18,288 nt of DNA, from assembly GCA_021814085.1 (NCBI GenBank), contig JAKAJA010000006.1, positions 1 through 18,288 of the forward strand. Direction: 5' to 3'. The DNA is from Acidobacteriota bacterium (GTDB lineage Bacteria; Acidobacteriota; UBA4820; DSQY01). Position numbers and translations under genes: made by a program. The notes under the pieces are model-generated. The model was given only the letters and a program-made list of their open reading frames with translations, made no database searches and had not been told where the DNA came from. This document shows positions 14,745 through 18,288 of this stretch, one piece after another. Position 1 is the first letter of the stretch. Every line of letters starts with the position of its first letter.

Positions 14745-15524
14745 ATGGAATGGAATCTGACTCCCGAACAAACCCAGATGATCTTGGAGGCGGTGTTCAT
14801 TGACCCAGCCGAAGTACCGGAGAGAAAAGTCAGAATCAACGGCGACATTGTGCTTCAGTCTTCGCGATTCGCCGTTCGAGACTACTACAAGGAGCTTGAG
14901 CGGGTAGCAAGGCTCAGCAAATACATGGCCGTCTGGAAGAAAAAGAACGGTGTGGGCACAAAGGAATGGATAGACACGATTTCTCAGGCGGAGGCGTTCC
15001 TGGGAAAGATCCTGGAAACGCCCGAGCTTCAACTCATCCTGGGTATTGGCGAAGACGGCCCGACCACTGGGACCATGGTCCGCACCGGTAGAAGGGAAGT
15101 CTTGCGCACAAAAGGTGAGGAATTGGTTTTCGAGGTGGTTGAGAAGGTCGCGATGCCACTTGGCAGCGTGGAGGACCTTTGCCGGGCCAAGGAGGTCCTT
15201 CGGAGGTTAGCCCTAGTCCTAGAGGCAGGCCCCGTAAGGCTCTCCCCCAAGATTCCTCCAAGACGGGCAGTCACGCGCCCAGAGGGAAGAGCCCGCCGGG
15301 AGCTGTGTGAGGAACTTGCCCGAGTGTTCAAATTGAATGCTCAACGTGCCCAGAAGGGCGCAGGTGAGAGCAGGGGAAGGCCCCCTTCCTCCTACCTTAA
15401 GCGAAGAAGGGCCTATGTCAGGACGGTTTGTGGGGCCGCGGGGATAGCCTTGCCAACTTCGGATAAGGCTCTGGATGCCCTCATGCCGCCAGTGTTTAAA
15501 AGAAAGCCCTCTTACGCCGACTAG
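14745..15524 (+). CDS. unrecognised 259-aa island protein divergent from hsdR
   Basis: I do not recognise this family. The ATG at 14745 has GGGGGA (14731-14736) upstream; the stop is TAG. The N-terminal region is mixed helical (LTPEQTQMILEAVFID; DYYKELERVARLSKYMAVWK) and the centre contains PELQLILGIGEDG. The C-terminal 90 residues are strongly basic (RAVTRPEGRARRELCEELAR, KRRRAYVRTVCGAA), compatible with nucleic-acid contact. No cysteine motif, signal peptide or membrane helix is seen. It is transcribed away from hsdR and toward the replication module, with 192 nt before the next gene. Possible roles are an operon regulator or an additional defence/structural gene of the island; neither is supported by a motif. 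Confidence 0.72.
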   Translation: MEWNLTPEQTQMILEAVFIDPAEVPERKVRINGDIVLQSSRFAVRDYYKELERVARLSKYMAVWKKKNGVGTKEWIDTISQAEAFLGKILETPELQLILGIGEDGPTTGTMVRTGRREVLRTKGEELVFEVVEKVAMPLGSVEDLCRAKEVLRRLALVLEAGPVRLSPKIPPRRAVTRPEGRARRELCEELARVFKLNAQRAQKGAGESRGRPPSSYLKRRRAYVRTVCGAAGIALPTSDKALDALMPPVFKRKPSYAD

Positions 15525-15716
15525 TTGCCTCGCCCTTTTCCCAAACTTAAGCTTCTGCCCACACCTTCCCCACGCCCAACAATAGTTCCAGCCATTCTGA
15601 GCCCCCTTAGACCTCTTCGAGGTTCGAAGGTAAATTCGCGACTTCCTACGATGTGGCCGAGTAGTTTTGGACGGCCTGCACTGGGCGGGTCTCCAAGATG
15701 AAAGGAGGCTACAGCA

Positions 15717-15938
15717 ATGGACGGAAGGCTCCCCGCGAAAAAGGAAGTGGAGGTTCGAGGGGTGAGGAGATGCATCCGAATCCCCCAAGCGGCTAAGGAG
15801 AGCGGCCTGGCTTTAGGCTCAATCCGAAAGTGGGTGGCGCAGGGGTTGATCCCGCATTTCAAGGTGGGCCGGGCCGTGCTCATCGATGCCGACGAATTTC
15901 AAGAGTGGCTCCGGCGCACCCGGGTGGAGGGGAGGTAA
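15717..15938 (+). CDS. AlpA/excisionase-like helix-turn-helix protein
   Basis: A 73-aa DNA-binding protein. Residues 20-68 (IRIPQAAKESGLALGSIRKW, VAQGLIPHFKVGRAVLIDAD, EFQEWLRR) follow the MerR-like winged-helix pattern of the HTH_17/excisionase families: a helix-turn-helix, a glycine turn, a G-R wing, then D..EF..WL. A strong AAAGGAGG lies just before ATG 15717. Such small proteins direct excision or activate integrase/replication genes of phages, satellites and islands. It is followed by the 79-aa gene after 2 nt, so it heads the replication operon. Whether it acts as Xis or as transcription activator cannot be told. Confidence 0.82.
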   Translation: MDGRLPAKKEVEVRGVRRCIRIPQAAKESGLALGSIRKWVAQGLIPHFKVGRAVLIDADEFQEWLRRTRVEGR

Positions 15939-15940
15939 TC

Positions 15941-16180
15941 ATGGCCGAAAAAAAATCGGCGGCCCCGCTAAGGCCGCCATGCGAAAACTGTCCCTATTTT
16001 AAGTATATGCAACTGGGCGGAGATTCTCCAGACGAAAAGCTGCTTCTAATGGCCGGTCTTGTTCATCGGGGAATCCAAATCGGAAGGTGCATGGAGCTGA
16101 CTCGCCTTTCGAACCTTCTGCAAGCCGACCCCGAGACTCGCCACCTTTACGAGCGCCTCAATAAGGCCGAGGTGGGCTAA
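15941..16180 (+). CDS. 79-aa protein with a CxxC pair, between HTH protein and primase
   Basis: Family not recognised. ATG 15941 has GGGGAGG upstream; the stop TAA shares its last A with the primase ATG (TAATG), a tight coupling. The sequence contains RPPCENCPYFKYM (C14, C17) and a third Cys at 50 (GIQIGRCMEL), enough for part of a metal site but not a full four-ligand zinc finger unless His42 joins. The remainder is helical (SPDEKLLLMAGLVHRG; LSNLLQADPETRHLYERLNK). Placement between a controller and a primase suggests a replication accessory or loading factor; this is inference from context only. Confidence 0.72.
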   Translation: MAEKKSAAPLRPPCENCPYFKYMQLGGDSPDEKLLLMAGLVHRGIQIGRCMELTRLSNLLQADPETRHLYERLNKAEVG

Positions 16181-18189
16181 TGCGTCCACAAATCGAACGA
16201 CTCATCCAGGCCATCGAAGCCCACACAGGCCACAAGAGGGAATCGGCCGGCGGTGAGGTCAAGCTCTGGTGTCCCGGGCACCAGGGACACAGTGCTTCCC
16301 TCAAGATCACGGAGGCGCCCAATGGAAGAGCCCTGATTCACTGCTTTGCCGGGTGCGACGCCACGAAGGTGCTTAGCTCCATGAGGTGGTTTTGGGCGGA
16401 CCTTGAGGAACAGAGCAGCGCAGGAGGGAGCGTGCGTCCCCTTCCTAGCACCCCCGTTGTTGCCCCAGGGCGGCATGTGCCCGCCACCCTGAACCTGAAC
16501 ATCTTCTGTGACGAGAGGGGGTTGGATAGAGAGAGCCTTGTCGAGAGGTGGAATGTAAAGGAGGGAGTACACCAGAACCGCCCATGTCTTCGCTACCCCA
16601 CCGCGCTGGGGGTGGACCGGATCAAGTTCTTGGACGGGACCAAGCCTAAGTACAGGTGGGCCGCCACTGGCGGCAAAGCTCACTGGTACGGGATGGAAGC
16701 GGCCAAAAGGCGGGGCGGCCTGTTGCTCTACCTCGTGAACGGCGAGCCTTCCGTCTGGGCCTGCGATCAAGAAGGCGTGCCCGCTGTGTGCGCTTGCGGG
16801 GAAGGGGTGACCCTCACCCCGGCCATGATTAAAGACTTCAAGGGCTCCGGCTTTGAGCGGTTCGCCGTGGTCTTTGACCGGGACGCGGCGGGCCGTGCCG
16901 GGGCCTTGAAGGCCCTGAAGGCGATTCGGAGTGCAGGGTTGGAGGCCGTTGCCCTAGAGCTGCCTCCCGAACTCGGTGAGAAGGCCGACGTGGACGATCT
17001 CCACCGACGTGAGGGACCGGATCTAGCGGCCGCCCTGACCGCGCTCCCTCATCTCCCTGAACCTCTCCCACCCGGGCCAGTGCTGCGCCCATTCTCTGAG
17101 ATTGAGCCGGAGGAGGTGTCCTGGTTATGGAGGCCCTACATCCCGGCTGGAAAGCTCGTTCTCTTCCAAGGCGACCCAGCGGCGGGAAAGACGTGGGCGG
17201 CACTCGCCCTCTGCGCCATGCTCATAAAGCAAGGGCGCAAGGCGATTTACGCCACGCTTGAAGACGGGCTGGGTGATACGCTTCGTCCCCGCGCGGACAA
17301 GCTGGGGATAGACCCGAACCTCCTGATTGCCCTTGCAGGCAAGCGCGAAGAGGACGGTACCGAACGCACCCTCACCCTTACCGATATCCACGACATTGAA
17401 CAGGCCATAATCCAGGTGAAACCTGCCCTGCTGGTGCTCGACCCCATCAGTGCGTGGCTTCAGGACGCAAACATGAACAGGGCGAACGAGGTTCGGGGAA
17501 AGCTCACCCCGCTCATGGCGTTCGCCGAGCAATACGGCGTTACCGTCCTCATCCTTCAGCACCTGACCAAGGCCAAGACCGACCGCGCCATTTACCGGGG
17601 CCAGGGCTCCATTGACTTCGTGGCGGCTTGCCGGTCCGCCCTGCTCTTCGGCGCGGCCCAAGGCGGGCAACGGGCCATGGTTCACCTGAAGAACAGCCTC
17701 GGCCCCCTCGGGAAGAGCGTTGGCTACACAATCGGCCCGGAGGGCTTCTCGTGGACCGGCGAGAGTGAACTCACTGCGGGGGACATCCTGGAGCCCGAGG
17801 CCGGGCCGGAAGAGAAGAGCGAGCGGGAGGACGCCAAGGTCTGGCTCGAAGCCGCCCTTGCGGAGGGCCCACAGGATGCCGGAGGTCTTCAACAGCGCTT
17901 CGAGAAGGAGACGGGATACTCTCACCGGACGCTCCGGCGGGTGCTGGAGCGAATGGGCGGGCGGTCCCACAAGGATACTTTTTCCGGATCTTGGAAGTGG
18001 GCGCTTCCCGAAGGGGACACGGGCCCCCACGAAGGGGACATACACACCCACACTGTCCCCTTGGGCGAAACTACCGTCCCCAAAGGCTTGCATGGCAAGG
18101 CTTCCACCCAAGGGGACACGAAAAAAGAGCCTGTCCCCTTCGGCCCCGGACCTGTCCCCTATGACGAGAGGGCCTTCCTGGAGGTGTAG
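16180..18189 (+). CDS. island primase-helicase: zinc finger, TOPRIM, RepA-type AAA ATPase, winged helix
   Basis: A 669-aa replication protein that combines primer synthesis and helicase loading/unwinding. Order: CHC2-type zinc finger with C31-P-G-H34 and H-C55-F-A-G-C59; a linker; TOPRIM with LVNGEPSVWA (185-194; acidic E189) and VVFDRDAAG (230-238; D233, D235), ending in ADVDDLHR; a RecA-like RepA/AAA_25 ATPase with Walker A GDPAAGKT (331-338), TLEDG (359-363), Walker B LLVLD (417-421) and ILQHLTKAK (458-466). A winged-helix region lies at about 548-608 (YSHRTLRRVLERMGGRSHKD). The last ~55 residues are a low-complexity tail rich in EGDT and TVPL/PVPF phrases, produced by a DNA repeat ladder. 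Such proteins drive autonomous replication of plasmids, satellites and integrative islands. Start ATG is fused to the previous stop. Confidence 0.9.
   Translation: MRPQIERLIQAIEAHTGHKRESAGGEVKLWCPGHQGHSASLKITEAPNGRALIHCFAGCDATKVLSSMRWFWADLEEQSSAGGSVRPLPSTPVVAPGRHVPATLNLNIFCDERGLDRESLVERWNVKEGVHQNRPCLRYPTALGVDRIKFLDGTKPKYRWAATGGKAHWYGMEAAKRRGGLLLYLVNGEPSVWACDQEGVPAVCACGEGVTLTPAMIKDFKGSGFERFAVVFDRDAAGRAGALKALKAIRSAGLEAVALELPPELGEKADVDDLHRREGPDLAAALTALPHLPEPLPPGPVLRPFSEIEPEEVSWLWRPYIPAGKLVLFQGDPAAGKTWAALALCAMLIKQGRKAIYATLEDGLGDTLRPRADKLGIDPNLLIALAGKREEDGTERTLTLTDIHDIEQAIIQVKPALLVLDPISAWLQDANMNRANEVRGKLTPLMAFAEQYGVTVLILQHLTKAKTDRAIYRGQGSIDFVAACRSALLFGAAQGGQRAMVHLKNSLGPLGKSVGYTIGPEGFSWTGESELTAGDILEPEAGPEEKSEREDAKVWLEAALAEGPQDAGGLQQRFEKETGYSHRTLRRVLERMGGRSHKDTFSGSWKWALPEGDTGPHEGDIHTHTVPLGETTVPKGLHGKASTQGDTKKEPVPFGPGPVPYDERAFLEV
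18009..18161. repeat. iteron-like ladder of AAGGGGACA / TGTCCCCTT (possible replication origin)
   Basis: Forward copies of AAGGGGACA start at 18011, 18032 and 18110. Inverted copies TGTCCCC(T) start at 18054, 18132 and 18153, and a CGTCCCC variant starts at 18075. Successive steps are 21, 22, 21, 35, 22 and 21 bp. Longer matches exist: CGAAGGGGACA at 18009 and 18030 against TGTCCCCTTCG at 18132, and the 12-bp inverted pair TGTCCCCTTGGG (18054) / CCCAAGGGGACA (18107). An A6 run sits at 18121-18126. Regular two-turn spacing next to the primase is what origin iterons look like; REP-type palindromes or a coding repeat are alternatives. Confidence 0.65.
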
Positions 18190-18192
18190 GGC

Positions 18193-18288
18193 ATGAACGC
18201 GGTCGAGGTCCTCGCACATCTTAAGGAAGCGGGCGTCACCGCTACCCGCCACGGGGATCGGATTCGACTTGCTCCTCCACAGATCGGA
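18193..18288 (+). CDS. start of a small TubC_N-like protein (truncated by window edge)
   Basis: ATG at 18193, 3 nt after the primase stop, with GGAGG at 18179-18183 and AGGG at 18188-18191 upstream. The 32 visible residues read MNAVEVLAHLKEAGVTATRH then GDRIRLAPPQIG. The pattern LL..L...GV......GD.LR..AP is that of TubC_N-type docking domains, which in phages and islands often occur as short proteins or as N-termini of helicase/primase accessory proteins. The frame is open to the window end, so length and full domain content are unknown. Confidence 0.62.
   Translation, partial: MNAVEVLAHLKEAGVTATRHGDRIRLAPPQIG

Noticed and set aside
15623..15652. TTCGAA/TACGAT as a promoter for the HTH gene
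   Set aside because: The -35 match is only half and the spacing is 18; it is too weak to list, although a promoter must exist in this 192-nt gap.

Overview
The window reads as a high-GC bacterial chromosome into which an accessory island has been inserted. A Ser/Thr kinase fused to a TolB/WD40-like beta-propeller (682-3303) is a very common arrangement in Acidobacteriota and some related soil phyla, so a member of that group is the best guess. This is an inference from gene type and base composition; no phylogenetic marker is present.

Left part (1 to about 5730), probably chromosomal backbone. It starts with a decayed IS1634-like transposase on the minus strand, carrying two in-frame amber stops, which abuts the last ~45 codons of a lost fibronectin-III protein. 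Then come the membrane-anchored receptor-type kinase, a 75-aa orphan small protein, and a radical SAM/SPASM enzyme 20 nt after it. The small protein/SPASM pair resembles a peptide plus its maturase.

Junction (about 5173-5966). There is no protein gene here. It holds three tandem copies, spaced 226-232 bp, of a unit that includes the 3' end of tRNA-Ser. The right-hand copy retains everything from the anticodon loop (TGA) to CCA but has no 5' half. This is the expected chromosomal-distal att scar of an element integrated in tRNA-Ser(UGA). The orientation predicts that the element lies to the right and that its other end (intact tRNA, integrase) is beyond 18288.

Island, defence operon (14525 down to 5967, minus strand). 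The order is hsdR, a CBS-pair/HEPN-like protein, hsdM, hsdS, a zinc-ribbon protein with a nucleoside-deoxyribosyltransferase/TIR-like domain, and a PD-(D/E)XK-DUF5655 nuclease. Genes overlap or are separated by 10-34 nt, so they look like one transcriptional unit. A putative HEPN ribonuclease lies between hsdR and hsdM, and two further effector-like proteins are translationally coupled to hsdS. The arrangement looks like a restriction system with built-in back-up effectors, comparable in concept to PrrC/EcoprrI but with different proteins.

Island, replication module (14745-18288, plus strand). It contains an unrecognised 259-aa protein divergent from hsdR, then an AlpA/excisionase-like HTH protein, a 79-aa cysteine-pair protein, a primase-helicase (zinc finger, TOPRIM, RepA-type ATPase, winged helix) and the start of a small TubC_N-like protein. 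The 3' end of the primase gene carries a ladder of AAGGGGACA/TGTCCCCTT motifs at 21-22 bp intervals that looks like origin iterons.
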